Assembly: GCA_947489585.1 (NCBI GenBank)
Contig: CANLEE010000010.1
Span: forward strand, 1 to 64,000
Origin: an uncultured Psychroserpens sp.
GTDB taxonomy: Bacteria; Bacteroidota; Bacteroidia; Flavobacteriales; Flavobacteriaceae
Direction of reading: 5' to 3'
Length of the DNA: 64,000 nt
Shown here: one piece after another, positions 38,103 through 47,770 of the stretch
How positions within the stretch are numbered: the stretch's first letter is position 1
Layout of the letters: each line of letters starts with the position of its first letter
The notes under the pieces: model-generated
What the model was told of the DNA's origin: nothing
Databases searched by the model: none
Seen by the model: the letters and a program-made list of their open reading frames with translations, nothing else
Program-made: the position numbers and the translations under genes

Positions 38103-39608
38103 TTAATCACTATTAAGCGCACTTATAGTTATATTTTTAGATGAAACTTTACTCACTATCACTCCAACTATTATAGCCAAAACAAATGATGGTCCTAATT
38201 CTCCAAGTTTCTCAAAATAGATTCCTATAGTTTCTAAGGACGTAAATCCAAATTTAAAAAGCGGAACAGACAGAAACCCTGTTATCATAGAGGCTATAGC
38301 TCCTTTTTCATTGAATTTGTCCCAAAAAAGTGACAAGATAATTGTCGGACAAAATGTAGCAGCAATTCCAGACCAACCAAAAATAACAAACCAAAAAATG
38401 GTGCGTTCAGGTGTTGTAATTGCAACAATCATCGCAACCGCTAGAGCGAATACCGCTAATGACAATGTAATTAGTTTAGAGATTTTTGCTAGTTCTTTTT
38501 CTGTTTTATTAGGCTTATAAATTTGCTGATAAAAATCTCTAGATATAGCACTAGAAGCTACAACTAAAAGCGAATCTATAGTAGACATAATTGCTGATAA
38601 TACAGCAGCAATATAAATTCCTATTAGAGTTAGTGGCATTATTCGTTCTACTAAAAGCGGTAATACATTTTGTGCTCCATTGCCTAAAACGACTTCTGGA
38701 TCTGCATCAATTGATGTTAAAAGATATCTTCCAAAAATCCCGATAAGTACAGCACATGAATCTGTAAGTATCGTAAAGACAATAGCTACCCAACGGCCTT
38801 TTTTAATTTCAGATGTGCTCTTAATTGACATAAACCTCACAAATAATTGAGGTGATCCCATAAACCCTAATCCAATACATAAAAATCCTAGAATGGTAAA
38901 TAAGTTCATGGTATTGAAACCTCCTTCTCCCCAAATATTTAAGAATGAAGGATCTAACTTAATTAACTCTTGAGTCACAGATGCATCTGAAGAAATTGAA
39001 TAATAGGCAACTATTGGTAGTCCAACCAAGCCTAAAAGCATGATTAAACCCTGAAACAAATCAGACCAAGCTACAGCAACAAAACCTCCAGAAAAAATAT
39101 AGGTTAAGACTATAAAAAAGCCAACAATGGCTCCTGTAAAATAATTCCAACCCAAAAAGGATTCAAAAGCTGAACCTGTAGCATCAATTTGTGCACTTAC
39201 ATATATTACTACAAATAGTGATAAAGCAGTAGCCGCTACAATTCGTAATGTATTTGTTTTAGATTTAAATCGACTCACCAAGTAGTCAGGAATCGTTATT
39301 GAATTGTATTTATCTGTTAGTTTTTTGAACTTTTCAGCCATAAAAAACCATGCGATAGTGACGCCTATAACTTCGCCTAACACCACCCAAAAGGCCGAAA
39401 CACCAACCATGGCTCCTAAACCTGTAAGACCAAGTAGTAACCATGCTGATTCTCCTGTAGCTCTAGCTGAAAAGGCTACCACCCAAAAGTTTAATGCTTT
39501 TCCGCCTACATAATAATCTTTAGTACTCTTAATTTTTTTTGACGCGTAGTATCCAATTAAAAAAAGGATTGAAAAATATATGAATAATATGATGTATTTA
39601 GTAATCAA
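38103..39608 (-). CDS. Sodium/solute symporter (SSS family)
   Basis: 501 residues, about 13 membrane helices. Motifs: KDYYVGGKALNFWVVAFSAR, ATGESAWLLLGLTG, SGGFVAVAWSDLFQGLIML, GSPQLFVRFMSIKS and ISTIDSLLVVASSAISRDFY (as AIMSTIDSLL), all typical of SSS/PutP relatives. It lies 1 bp after the NCS1 gene inside the pyrimidine catabolic operon, so it may import a pathway compound such as uracil, dihydrouracil, a ureido acid or beta-alanine. The substrate is inferred from context. Confidence 0.88.
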   Translation of the reverse strand: MITKYIILFIYFSILFLIGYYASKKIKSTKDYYVGGKALNFWVVAFSARATGESAWLLLGLTGLGAMVGVSAFWVVLGEVIGVTIAWFFMAEKFKKLTDKYNSITIPDYLVSRFKSKTNTLRIVAATALSLFVVIYVSAQIDATGSAFESFLGWNYFTGAIVGFFIVLTYIFSGGFVAVAWSDLFQGLIMLLGLVGLPIVAYYSISSDASVTQELIKLDPSFLNIWGEGGFNTMNLFTILGFLCIGLGFMGSPQLFVRFMSIKSTSEIKKGRWVAIVFTILTDSCAVLIGIFGRYLLTSIDADPEVVLGNGAQNVLPLLVERIMPLTLIGIYIAAVLSAIMSTIDSLLVVASSAISRDFYQQIYKPNKTEKELAKISKLITLSLAVFALAVAMIVAITTPERTIFWFVIFGWSGIAATFCPTIILSLFWDKFNEKGAIASMITGFLSVPLFKFGFTSLETIGIYFEKLGELGPSFVLAIIVGVIVSKVSSKNITISALNSD

Positions 39609-39609
39609 A

Positions 39610-41283
39610 TTAGTTTGGTTTTTTCATTAGAAGGCAATACAATACAAAAGAAATGATGAACCCAGTAAACCAAGATAAGGAATACAAAAAGCTTAGCGCA
39701 GGGATCCAATATCCTATCAACGCAGCAAATACACCTATAAAAAGTGCAATCATTGCTGCTTTATTAAATCCAGTTTTTTGATATGAATACATTCCATCTT
39801 CTTTATATAATTCGGCGAGTTTTAATCGTTTTTTTCTAACCACGTAATAATCTGCAATTAGAATTCCGAGTACAGGACCTAGGAGTCCGCTAACAAAAAT
39901 TAAAAAACCGGAAATTTCATTGAGCAACCACCAAGGCATGATTAATATTCCTATGATTCCTGTTATAGTTCCGCCTTTCTTAAAACTAATTCCTTTAGGC
40001 CATAAATTTGAAAAAGCATTTGAAGGTGCAATTACATTGGCAGCAATATTGGTACTCAAAGTTGCAATAATCATAAAGATTTGAGCTATGATTACGACGG
40101 CAGGATTTTTAAATTTTGCGATTAATGATACAGGATCCCAAGGTGCATCATCTGCGATTAATATGTCTTTAAAATTTATGATTGCTGCACAGGTTACAAA
40201 TATGCCTACAAAAGAATAGAGCATCATCGTAGCAGGCAATCCAATAAATTGTCCAGCGACTTGATCTTTTTGAGTTGCAGCATAGCGTGTAATATCTGCA
40301 ATACTAATAGACATCGTTGCCCAGAAGCCAACCATTGCAGTTAACCATAATAAATAACTCCAAAGTTTGCTGCTTTCTTTTTCTTCAGGATCAATGATAC
40401 TAGCATTAACAACACTGGACATTACATCATTATTTCTGAATTGTACTTGCACATTTTCAGTACTTGTGATCAAAATTGGTTCTTCTGTAAATGATTCCCA
40501 TGATGTGCTTTTATCTGAAACAATATTATATTCCGTAACTTTTAAAGTTCCTTCTTTATCTTTTAAAACATTAAGATGGAGAGTTGATGTGTTTAAATAG
40601 TCTTTATTTTGAGTTATTGTAGCTGCAGTGTTTTCAAGTTGCACACTTTGGTCTAAAACTACTGAAAACCCTTCGGCTTTAGCATAACTCCAATATATCA
40701 ATGCGATACCCATAATTATTAATATAGGTGCTGAATACGTTTCGAGCCATTTTATGCTTTCAGTTCCTTTCCAAATAAAATACATATTAATCAACCAGAA
40801 AATTCCGAAGCCAATAAACTTTCCAACCGATAATCCTAGTTCGCCTTCATTACCAGTCACAGCATTAAAAATGGCATAAATAGCTAGGCCACCAATCCAA
40901 GTTTGTACGCCAAACCAGCCACAAGCAATAATCCCTCTAGTTACTGAAGCTAAATGCACGCCTTTGGTTCCAAAAGCTGCTCGCCCAATAACTGGGAATG
41001 GGATTCCGTATTTTACACCTGCATGGCCATTAAGCACCATAGGAATGGTAATAATCAAATTAGCTAGCCCTATTATAATAAGTGCTTCATACCAATTTAA
41101 GCCAGTTTTAATCATATATGATGCTAAAAGATACGTAGGAATACATACTGCCATCCCGACCCAAATTGCAGCTAGGTGCCATTTGCTCCATGTTCTCTGA
41201 TTTGAAGGCACAGGTGCTAAATCGTCACTATATAGTGACGATTTAGACACATCTTCTTGTAATTCTACTATATCTTTATTCAT
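39610..41283 (-). CDS. NCS1 family nucleobase:cation symporter with an unusual insertion
   Basis: 557 residues. NCS1 motifs: the N-terminal SNQRTWSKWHLAAIWVGMAV, GIPFPVIGRAAFGTKG, GWFGVQTWIGG, TESIKWLETYSAPILIIMG, and VGFWATMSISIADITRYAAT followed by QKDQ. Substrates in the family are uracil, cytosine, allantoin and hydantoins; uracil or thymine fits the operon. Residues about 206-305 form a polar, strand-rich insertion between two membrane helices, where family members normally have a loop of roughly 20-30 residues. The start overlaps the end of the aminotransferase gene by 4 bp. Confidence 0.88.
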   Translation of the reverse strand: MNKDIVELQEDVSKSSLYSDDLAPVPSNQRTWSKWHLAAIWVGMAVCIPTYLLASYMIKTGLNWYEALIIIGLANLIITIPMVLNGHAGVKYGIPFPVIGRAAFGTKGVHLASVTRGIIACGWFGVQTWIGGLAIYAIFNAVTGNEGELGLSVGKFIGFGIFWLINMYFIWKGTESIKWLETYSAPILIIMGIALIYWSYAKAEGFSVVLDQSVQLENTAATITQNKDYLNTSTLHLNVLKDKEGTLKVTEYNIVSDKSTSWESFTEEPILITSTENVQVQFRNNDVMSSVVNASIIDPEEKESSKLWSYLLWLTAMVGFWATMSISIADITRYAATQKDQVAGQFIGLPATMMLYSFVGIFVTCAAIINFKDILIADDAPWDPVSLIAKFKNPAVVIIAQIFMIIATLSTNIAANVIAPSNAFSNLWPKGISFKKGGTITGIIGILIMPWWLLNEISGFLIFVSGLLGPVLGILIADYYVVRKKRLKLAELYKEDGMYSYQKTGFNKAAMIALFIGVFAALIGYWIPALSFLYSLSWFTGFIISFVLYCLLMKKPN

Positions 41284-42620
41284 AAATCAGTACAATATTC
41301 ATCGGCTATTTCTATAGCTTGAGATATAATTTTTAAGCCTTCGTCGACTTCTTCTTTAGTTACATTTAAAGGTGGTGCAATAAAAATCCAATTCCATCGC
41401 ACAAACGTAAACATACCTAGTTCTCGTATTTTAGAAGCCATTCTAATAGTAGCCTCCATCTCACTAGGTTTTGCATTCCATGGTGTAGTTGGTTCTTTTG
41501 TTTCGCGGTTTTTAACCAATTCAATACAACCTAATAATCCTGTATTTCTAAAATCGCCAATTGAGGGATGCTTAGCTTTTAATTTTTCAACTTCAGCTTC
41601 AATATATAATCCCATTTCTGCAGCTCGATGAACTAAATTTTCCTCTTCAATAATTTTAATATTTTCTAAAGCTGCAGCACATAGTGTTGGATGTGCAGAG
41701 TATGTCAATCCTATAGTCATAGGGACATCATTAAAATAGTCTGCAATTTTATCGGTAACTACGAGACCGCCTAATGGCAAATATCCAGAAGTCAAGCCTT
41801 TTGCTAGACACATAAAGTCAGGCGTTACACCATGATGGTCAATTCCAAACATTTTTCCTGTTCTACCAAACCCACTCATTACCTCATCATCAATCATCAT
41901 GATTCCATATTTATCACAGAGCTCTCGTATCCGCTTTAAATACATAGGTGGATATTTTAAACATCCTGAAGAACCTGACTCACCTTCAAACAAAATGGCT
42001 GCAACACTATCTGGGTTTTCCAATTGAACAACACGCTCTAAATGTGCTAAGGCACGCTCTCCACATTGTTCTATTGAATTAGAATTCCAAGGACAACGAT
42101 ATGCATACGGATTTTCTACGTGTACAACATTTGGCATTGCTTGACTATCTACTGGAAATCGTCTTGGATCTCCTCCAGCTGTTATGGCTCCATATGTTGC
42201 ACCGTGATAGGCTCTATAATGCGTTATTATTTTATGCCTTCCTGTGTAGATGCGAGCTAATTTGATAGCATTTTCTATGGCTTCAGCACCTCCAAGCGTA
42301 AAGAATGTCTTTGTTAAATTTCCTGGAGTAATTTCGGCTAGTTTCTTTCCGAGTTTTCCTCGAACATCAGTAGCCATACCAGGATACACATAACTCACCT
42401 CTCGCATTTGTTTAGCAACCGCTTCAGTAATGCGTTGATTACCATGGCCAATGTTTACATTCATTAATTGAGATGTAAAGTCTAAGTATTTCTTACCATC
42501 TCTATCATATACATAACAGCCTTTGGCATGAGACGCATTTATAGGATTTAGACCACCTTGTTTTCCCCATGAAAATAATGTATAGTCTAAATTATTTTTT
42601 ACAATTTTATGATTATTCAT
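41280..42620 (-). CDS. Class III aminotransferase, probable beta-alanine (omega-amino acid) transaminase
   Basis: 446 residues, fold type I PLP enzyme. Visible motifs: GCYVYDRDGKKYLDFTSQLM, the FTLGGAEAIENAIKLARIYT segment, HYRAYHGATYGA, MMIDDEVMSGFGRTGK and the PLP lysine in CLAKGLTSGYLPLGG. In this operon it should convert beta-alanine (or 2-methyl-beta-alanine from thymine) to malonate or methylmalonate semialdehyde, which the next enzyme oxidises. It lies 54 bp after that dehydrogenase gene. The substrate call rests on context; class III family membership is clear. Confidence 0.87.
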   Translation of the reverse strand: MNNHKIVKNNLDYTLFSWGKQGGLNPINASHAKGCYVYDRDGKKYLDFTSQLMNVNIGHGNQRITEAVAKQMREVSYVYPGMATDVRGKLGKKLAEITPGNLTKTFFTLGGAEAIENAIKLARIYTGRHKIITHYRAYHGATYGAITAGGDPRRFPVDSQAMPNVVHVENPYAYRCPWNSNSIEQCGERALAHLERVVQLENPDSVAAILFEGESGSSGCLKYPPMYLKRIRELCDKYGIMMIDDEVMSGFGRTGKMFGIDHHGVTPDFMCLAKGLTSGYLPLGGLVVTDKIADYFNDVPMTIGLTYSAHPTLCAAALENIKIIEEENLVHRAAEMGLYIEAEVEKLKAKHPSIGDFRNTGLLGCIELVKNRETKEPTTPWNAKPSEMEATIRMASKIRELGMFTFVRWNWIFIAPPLNVTKEEVDEGLKIISQAIEIADEYCTDL

Positions 42621-42674
42621 TAAAATAAAATATTGATTATTAGATATATAAATCAGTTTACATAAACTAATAAA

Positions 42675-44144
42675 TTAACTCATCCAGTTAGTTTGTGCTT
42701 CAGGATTCCACTTGGTTGTAGTCTTTTTATTTTGTGTCCAAAATTCAATAGAGCTACGTCCTGTAATATCACCAACACCAAATTTAGATTCATTCCAGCC
42801 TCCAAAAGAAAATGGCTCACGAGGAACAGGAACACCAATGTTAACACCTATCATTCCAGCACTTGCACGTTCCATTACCTGTTTTGCCAAACCGCCACTT
42901 TGTGTAAATACAGCTGCTGCATTACCGTAATTAGATCCGTTTTCAATTTCAATAGCTTCGTCTAAATCTTTAGCACGAATAATAGAAATAACAGGTCCAA
43001 ATATTTCCTCTCTTGCCACAGACATATCTGTAGTAACATAATCAATAATCGTAGGACCAACATAATAACCACCTTCTTTTCCAAGAACGGTTGTGTTCCG
43101 TCCATCTAGTAAGATTTTTGCGCCATTCTTTTCGGCTTCGTCAATATAACCTTCAATGCGTTTTTTTGCTTCAGCAGTGATTACAGAACCTAAATTATCT
43201 CCAGGCACAATAGCTTTAGCATCTTCTACCATACGATCAATTATGTGTTGAACCTTATCCACTCCAACCATTACCGAAGCTGCCATACAACGTTGTCCAG
43301 CACAACCAGACATAGATGCAACAACATTAGACGCTGTCATTTCTGGATTGGCATCAGGTAAAACTAGCAAATGATTTTTAGCACCTCCTAAAGCAACACA
43401 GCGCTTTAAATTAGACGTTGCTCTTTTATATACGATTTTGGCAACTTTAGTTGAACCTACAAATGATACTGCTTCAATTTTAGGATGATCACAAATCGCT
43501 TCTACGACTTCTTTTCCTCCATTGACAATATTAAACACACCATCTGGAAGACCAGCTTCTTTTAATAGCTCAGCCATTCTAACTGTACTTAGTGGCACTA
43601 GCTCAGAAGGCTTCATAACCATTGTATTTCCTAATACCAAAGCATTTGGCAAGGTCCAATGTGGCACCATATTTGGAAAGTTGAAAGGCGTTATTGAAGC
43701 CACTACCCCTAGAGGTTTACGCTCAATACGACACTCGACCCCTTTACTTACTTCTTGAACTTCGTTAACCACAATTTGAGGCATAGAAACAGCAAACTCA
43801 CAGAGTTCCATACTCTTTTCAACTTCAGCTTTGGCTTCGCCATAAGTTTTACCATTTTCGAGCTGAACCAATTTTGTTAACTCGTCTATATTTTTTTCTA
43901 ATAGATTTCGATATCTAAAGAATATTTGAACACGTTCTTTAAAGGTCATTCCTGACCATTGCGGAAATGCTTTCTTTGCTGCCTCAACAGCGGCATCAAC
44001 ATCTTGGGTTGTAGACAATGGAATTGAAGAAATTTTTGAGCCATCTAACGGACTTAAAACATCCATTGCATTTTGACCATTTCTTTCGAATTTACCATCT
44101 ATATAATTTTTTACTTCGGAAAGTGTTTCGCTTACATTCATCAT
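42675..44144 (-). CDS. mmsA: CoA-acylating (methyl)malonate-semialdehyde dehydrogenase
   Basis: 489 residues, aldehyde dehydrogenase fold. PLGVVASITPFNFPNMVPHW and NTMVMKPSELVPLS, then the catalytic Cys in MSGCAGQRCMAASVMVG; the SGCAGQRCMA form is diagnostic of the CoA-dependent MmsA/IolA group. It ends the pathway by making acetyl-CoA from malonate semialdehyde or propionyl-CoA from methylmalonate semialdehyde. It is the first gene of the pyrimidine catabolic operon, with a candidate -7 element upstream at 44241-44248. Confidence 0.93.
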   Translation of the reverse strand: MMNVSETLSEVKNYIDGKFERNGQNAMDVLSPLDGSKISSIPLSTTQDVDAAVEAAKKAFPQWSGMTFKERVQIFFRYRNLLEKNIDELTKLVQLENGKTYGEAKAEVEKSMELCEFAVSMPQIVVNEVQEVSKGVECRIERKPLGVVASITPFNFPNMVPHWTLPNALVLGNTMVMKPSELVPLSTVRMAELLKEAGLPDGVFNIVNGGKEVVEAICDHPKIEAVSFVGSTKVAKIVYKRATSNLKRCVALGGAKNHLLVLPDANPEMTASNVVASMSGCAGQRCMAASVMVGVDKVQHIIDRMVEDAKAIVPGDNLGSVITAEAKKRIEGYIDEAEKNGAKILLDGRNTTVLGKEGGYYVGPTIIDYVTTDMSVAREEIFGPVISIIRAKDLDEAIEIENGSNYGNAAAVFTQSGGLAKQVMERASAGMIGVNIGVPVPREPFSFGGWNESKFGVGDITGRSSIEFWTQNKKTTTKWNPEAQTNWMS

Positions 44145-44240
44145 CAGCTTATCAGATTAATTTTATTAATATTTGAACAAAAAATAAGAATGCTATAAAA
44201 ACCTTGTCATAGAACTAAAGGTTTCTAATCACACTCTAAT

Positions 44241-44293
44241 CAAATATATGAAATATATATTAAAACCTGACTATTATTGAGAAGTCAATAATA
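44241..44293 (-). promoter_or_regulatory. Candidate promoter -7 element and operator-like palindrome upstream of the pyrimidine operon
   Basis: On the minus strand, TATATTTG (44248-44241) matches the Bacteroidota -7 consensus TAnnTTTG, about 97 bp upstream of the mmsA start. No good -33 TTG was found at the right distance. Just upstream is a perfect 9-bp inverted repeat, TATTATTGA (44272-44280) and TCAATAATA (44285-44293), with a 4-nt spacer. It could be an operator, or a weak terminator of the adenine deaminase gene, which ends at 44330 on the same strand. Confidence 0.4.
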
Positions 44294-44329
44294 ATTTAAA
44301 AACTTAATTGAATAATTCCTATTTCAGAA

Positions 44330-45952
44330 TTAAATTTCTAAGGAAGTAAACTTAAAATCTGTACCATTAAACAAACCTTTATCACTCAACTTTAATGACG
44401 GAATCACTAATAAAGCCATAAATGACAATGTCATATAAGGTGCATTTAAAGAGCTGCCTAAACGCTTTGCCATCTTGTCTAGTTCGGCATATTGTTCTCC
44501 AATGGTAGCACCATCCTGATCACTCATAATTCCTGCTACTGGTAACGGCACTATTTTTTCTTCGGAATCAGAAACAGCACAAATGCCACCTTTGTTTTCT
44601 ATAATCAAATTAACGGCCTTACATATCATCTCGTCAGAAATACCTACTGCTATAATATTATGAGAATCATGACCAACAGACGATGCAATAGCACCTTGTT
44701 TTAAGCTAAAATTTTTAATAAACGCTAACGCTGGTTTGTCATTATTATAGCGGTTTACAACAGTCATTTTTAGAATATCGCTTTCAATATTTGAAACCAA
44801 ATTCCCATCTTCAACAGTTGCATTTTTAATGAGCTCATTAGTAATTAGCTGTCCTTCTAATGCTTCTATAACTCTAATGCGTTTTGCTTTGGAAGGCACT
44901 CTAAAATCAGAAATTTCTTTTTTTGTGGTATTAAAATTATTAAGATTTTCAAATGAAACAGCTTCAAGTTTAGAGCCTCCTTTTTCACTCACTAATTCAC
45001 CATTTATATAAGTTTGCATGACTTCAAAGCCTTTCAAGTCTTTTACCACAATACAATCTGCATCATCTCCAACGTTCAACAAACCAACATCTAGATTGTA
45101 ATGCTTCACTGGATTAACACATGCCGCTTGTAATACTTTAAATACATTAATATTTTTAGCAACAGCACGAGCGCATAATTTATTGATATGGTCAACTATT
45201 AAATCGTCAGGATGTTTATCATCACTACAGAACATCATATTTTCAAAATGTTCTGGCAACAAATCTATAAGTGCTTCAAAATTTTTGGCAGCACTTCCTT
45301 CTCTAATGAGAACTTTCATTCCTTTTTGAAGTTTTTCTAAACCTTCATTATAAGTAAAGCATTCGTGATCTGTCGAAATCCCTGCGTTGATATACTTCGT
45401 AATATCATCGCCAATAACACCTGGTGCATGACCATCAATAGGTTTATTATAATGTTTAGCCCATTCTAATTTTTTAAGCACTTCGGCATCATCAAAAAGG
45501 ACGCCAGGATAATTCATCATTTCGGCTAGATACTTAATATCTGGATTTGCCATAAGTTCTTTTATAGCATCAGAATCTATTATGGCTCCTGCAGACTCAA
45601 ATGAAGTAGCTGGGACACAAGAAGGTGCACCAAAATTGAATTTAAATGGTGACTTCTTTCCGTTGTCAATCATAAAACTAACACCTTCAACACCTAAAAC
45701 ATTAGCTATTTCATGAGGATCTGAAACCGTAGCAACTGTTCCGTGGTTTACAGCAAGTCGCGCAAACTCAGTAGGGACTAACATTGAGCTTTCAATATGA
45801 ATATGTGCATCTACAAAACCAGGAAGAATATAGTGTTCGCTATCATGATGCTTTTCTTCTATTGCTATAATTTTTCCTTCTGATATAGTGACTTCGCCTT
45901 TAAAGATGCGTTTATTTTTAATGTCGACTATTTGGCCTTGTAATTTTTTCAT
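44330..45952 (-). CDS. ade: Adenine deaminase
   Basis: 540 residues. The amidohydrolase metal motif [20 protein letters not shown] at about 50-69 is characteristic of bacterial Ade, followed by [12 protein letters not shown], later [11 protein letters not shown] and [12 protein letters not shown] in the C-terminal part. It deaminates adenine to hypoxanthine. It lies 17 bp after tilS and 185 bp before mmsA. The nearness to the pyrimidine operon suggests a nucleobase-use cluster, although its spacing links it better to tilS. Slightly shorter than the roughly 570-590 residues of enterobacterial Ade. Confidence 0.92.
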   Translation of the reverse strand: MKKLQGQIVDIKNKRIFKGEVTISEGKIIAIEEKHHDSEHYILPGFVDAHIHIESSMLVPTEFARLAVNHGTVATVSDPHEIANVLGVEGVSFMIDNGKKSPFKFNFGAPSCVPATSFESAGAIIDSDAIKELMANPDIKYLAEMMNYPGVLFDDAEVLKKLEWAKHYNKPIDGHAPGVIGDDITKYINAGISTDHECFTYNEGLEKLQKGMKVLIREGSAAKNFEALIDLLPEHFENMMFCSDDKHPDDLIVDHINKLCARAVAKNINVFKVLQAACVNPVKHYNLDVGLLNVGDDADCIVVKDLKGFEVMQTYINGELVSEKGGSKLEAVSFENLNNFNTTKKEISDFRVPSKAKRIRVIEALEGQLITNELIKNATVEDGNLVSNIESDILKMTVVNRYNNDKPALAFIKNFSLKQGAIASSVGHDSHNIIAVGISDEMICKAVNLIIENKGGICAVSDSEEKIVPLPVAGIMSDQDGATIGEQYAELDKMAKRLGSSLNAPYMTLSFMALLVIPSLKLSDKGLFNGTDFKFTSLEI

Positions 45953-45969
45953 TTAAAATAGTATTACAC

Positions 45970-47301
45970 TTAGTCTAGTGTGATTTTCAAAATATGAGCA
46001 GTGTGATCTGTGACTTTAAATCGTTCGTCACCTCTCATCCCTATAACCCAAACGATGGTATCATCTGAAGTAAGTAACCACACTTTTTCTTTATCTAAAA
46101 GTGATAATTTCTCATCCTTAAAATACTTACTGAGTTTCTTTTTTCCATTCATTCCTTGCGGATGAAATGCATCGCCTTCTCTCCAATGTCTTAAGCGCAA
46201 TGGAAACTTTAATTTGTCTTTGTCTACAAATATGCATGCTTTAGATGTTTTAAAAATTGTATCAGCTTCATCAAAAAATAAGATTCCAAATGGTGTTTGG
46301 ATTTTTTTGTCAATTGCATTGATGTCAATGTGTTCCTTCTCTAATTCAAAATCATCTATATCTGTTAAAATCAAATGTGCTCTATCTTTTATCAAACGAT
46401 GCGTTTTAGATAATACTTGCTTTCCAGATTGCGCATCTAACAAATTAACAACATCATTCCACTCGGTAAAACCATAATCTTTGAATAATTCAAATAGATA
46501 GGCTTTTGCGTTATTGCTTTTTTTAAATTCGGAAATTTTAAATTTGATTTGATGATCCTCAATAGAATCTATAGCACGTTTTTCAAAGGCATTTAAACTT
46601 TCGGCAACAATATCAGCTGTATCATTTAAGTGTTCTAATGTCCTTTTAAAATTTTGAAATAATTCTGTGTTGGTTTCTTTCAAAACCGGAATCACATGGT
46701 GCCGTAATTTATTCCGAAGGTATTTATCAGATGTATTACTACTATCCTCTCGCCATTTTAAGCCATAGGTTTTTGCGTAAGCTTCTATATCGCCTCTAGA
46801 AAATGGAAGTAACGGTCTTACAATTGTATCATTGATTTCTGGAATTCCTGTTAAGCCATTTAAACCTGTTCCCCTAGTAAGATTAATTAAAAACGTTTCC
46901 AAATTATCATCAGTATGATGTGCGGTTAATATATAATCAAAGTTTAAACTTTCGACTAAACTAAAAAACCAATTATAACGCAAGTCACGAGCTGCCATTT
47001 GCGTGGATAACTTTTGTGATTTTGCATAAGCTGTGGTATCAAAACTTTCAACAAATACTTCAAGATTTAAAGTGTCGGCTAAATCCAGCACAAAGGTTTC
47101 ATCATCATCACTCTCATTTCCTCTCAAATTAAAATTGCAATGCGCTAAGGTAATATCCATTTCTAATTGATGACATAAATATGTCAAAACCACACTATCT
47201 AATCCGCCAGAAATTGCAATAAGCACTCTACTTTCAGTTAAAAACTGAAGGTTATTCTCAATATGTGATTTAAATTTATCTAACATCAAGTATGTTATCA
47301 T
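45970..47301 (-). CDS. tilS: tRNA(Ile)-lysidine synthase
   Basis: 443 residues. N-terminal PP-loop motif IAISGGLDSVVLTYL near residue 30, then LAHCNFNLRGNESDDDE, DYILTAHHTDDNLETFLINL and EDSSNTSDKYLRNKLRHHVI, all conserved in TilS. The C-terminal substrate-binding domain is present (KFPLRLRHWREGDAFHPQGM). It changes the wobble C of tRNA-Ile(CAU) to lysidine. The start at 47301 overlaps the DUF3592 stop as TAATG; a second in-frame ATG at 47286 (MLDKFKSHIEN) would fit the family start equally well. Confidence 0.93.
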   Translation of the reverse strand: MITYLMLDKFKSHIENNLQFLTESRVLIAISGGLDSVVLTYLCHQLEMDITLAHCNFNLRGNESDDDETFVLDLADTLNLEVFVESFDTTAYAKSQKLSTQMAARDLRYNWFFSLVESLNFDYILTAHHTDDNLETFLINLTRGTGLNGLTGIPEINDTIVRPLLPFSRGDIEAYAKTYGLKWREDSSNTSDKYLRNKLRHHVIPVLKETNTELFQNFKRTLEHLNDTADIVAESLNAFEKRAIDSIEDHQIKFKISEFKKSNNAKAYLFELFKDYGFTEWNDVVNLLDAQSGKQVLSKTHRLIKDRAHLILTDIDDFELEKEHIDINAIDKKIQTPFGILFFDEADTIFKTSKACIFVDKDKLKFPLRLRHWREGDAFHPQGMNGKKKLSKYFKDEKLSLLDKEKVWLLTSDDTIVWVIGMRGDERFKVTDHTAHILKITLD

Positions 47302-47705
47302 TAATAGTATTTATATAAAAAATAGGCTATTCCTAAAACAAGAAAAGGGGAAGCTATCATAAGCAATATAATAGACCATCGATACAATCCCCAAAATGAA
47401 ATAACTTTCACATCTTCATGATTCTTGTCATATACAACTTCAACCTGTTGCCCTATCTTATATGGCCTAGGACTAGAACTCACCTCACTCTCATACAAAT
47501 GAGCTTGCTTATTATTATCATAATATTCGAAGACAGGCTTATAGGTTGTACTATCGTCACCTTGCACTTCAATATAATCTACAACTACAGCTTTAGATTT
47601 TCTACCTAAGCTCAATAAATCTTTAGTGTTCTGGTAACTTCTAAACGAAAAAAACAGAAGCACAAAACCAATTAGAACAAAAGCGCCATATAAATAGTCA
47701 ATCAT
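47301..47705 (-). CDS. DUF3592-type membrane protein
   Basis: 134 residues. A membrane helix at about 4-22 (YLYGAFVLIGFVLLFFSF), a soluble middle with SKAVVVDYIE, YKPVFEYYDN and IGQQVEVVYDKNHEDVKV, and a second helix near the end (WSIILLMIASPFLVLGIAYF). The middle matches the DUF3592 pattern. Function unknown. It is the first gene before tilS with TAATG coupling. A -7-like TATATTTG lies at 47729-47722, only about 17 bases upstream of the start codon, so the leader would be short. Confidence 0.75.
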   Translation of the reverse strand: MIDYLYGAFVLIGFVLLFFSFRSYQNTKDLLSLGRKSKAVVVDYIEVQGDDSTTYKPVFEYYDNNKQAHLYESEVSSSPRPYKIGQQVEVVYDKNHEDVKVISFWGLYRWSIILLMIASPFLVLGIAYFLYKYY

Positions 47706-47770
47706 AGTTTATAAATATATTCAAATATACCAACTGAAATTTTCAACGCTTTAGTTTTCAGCTCAAAAGT

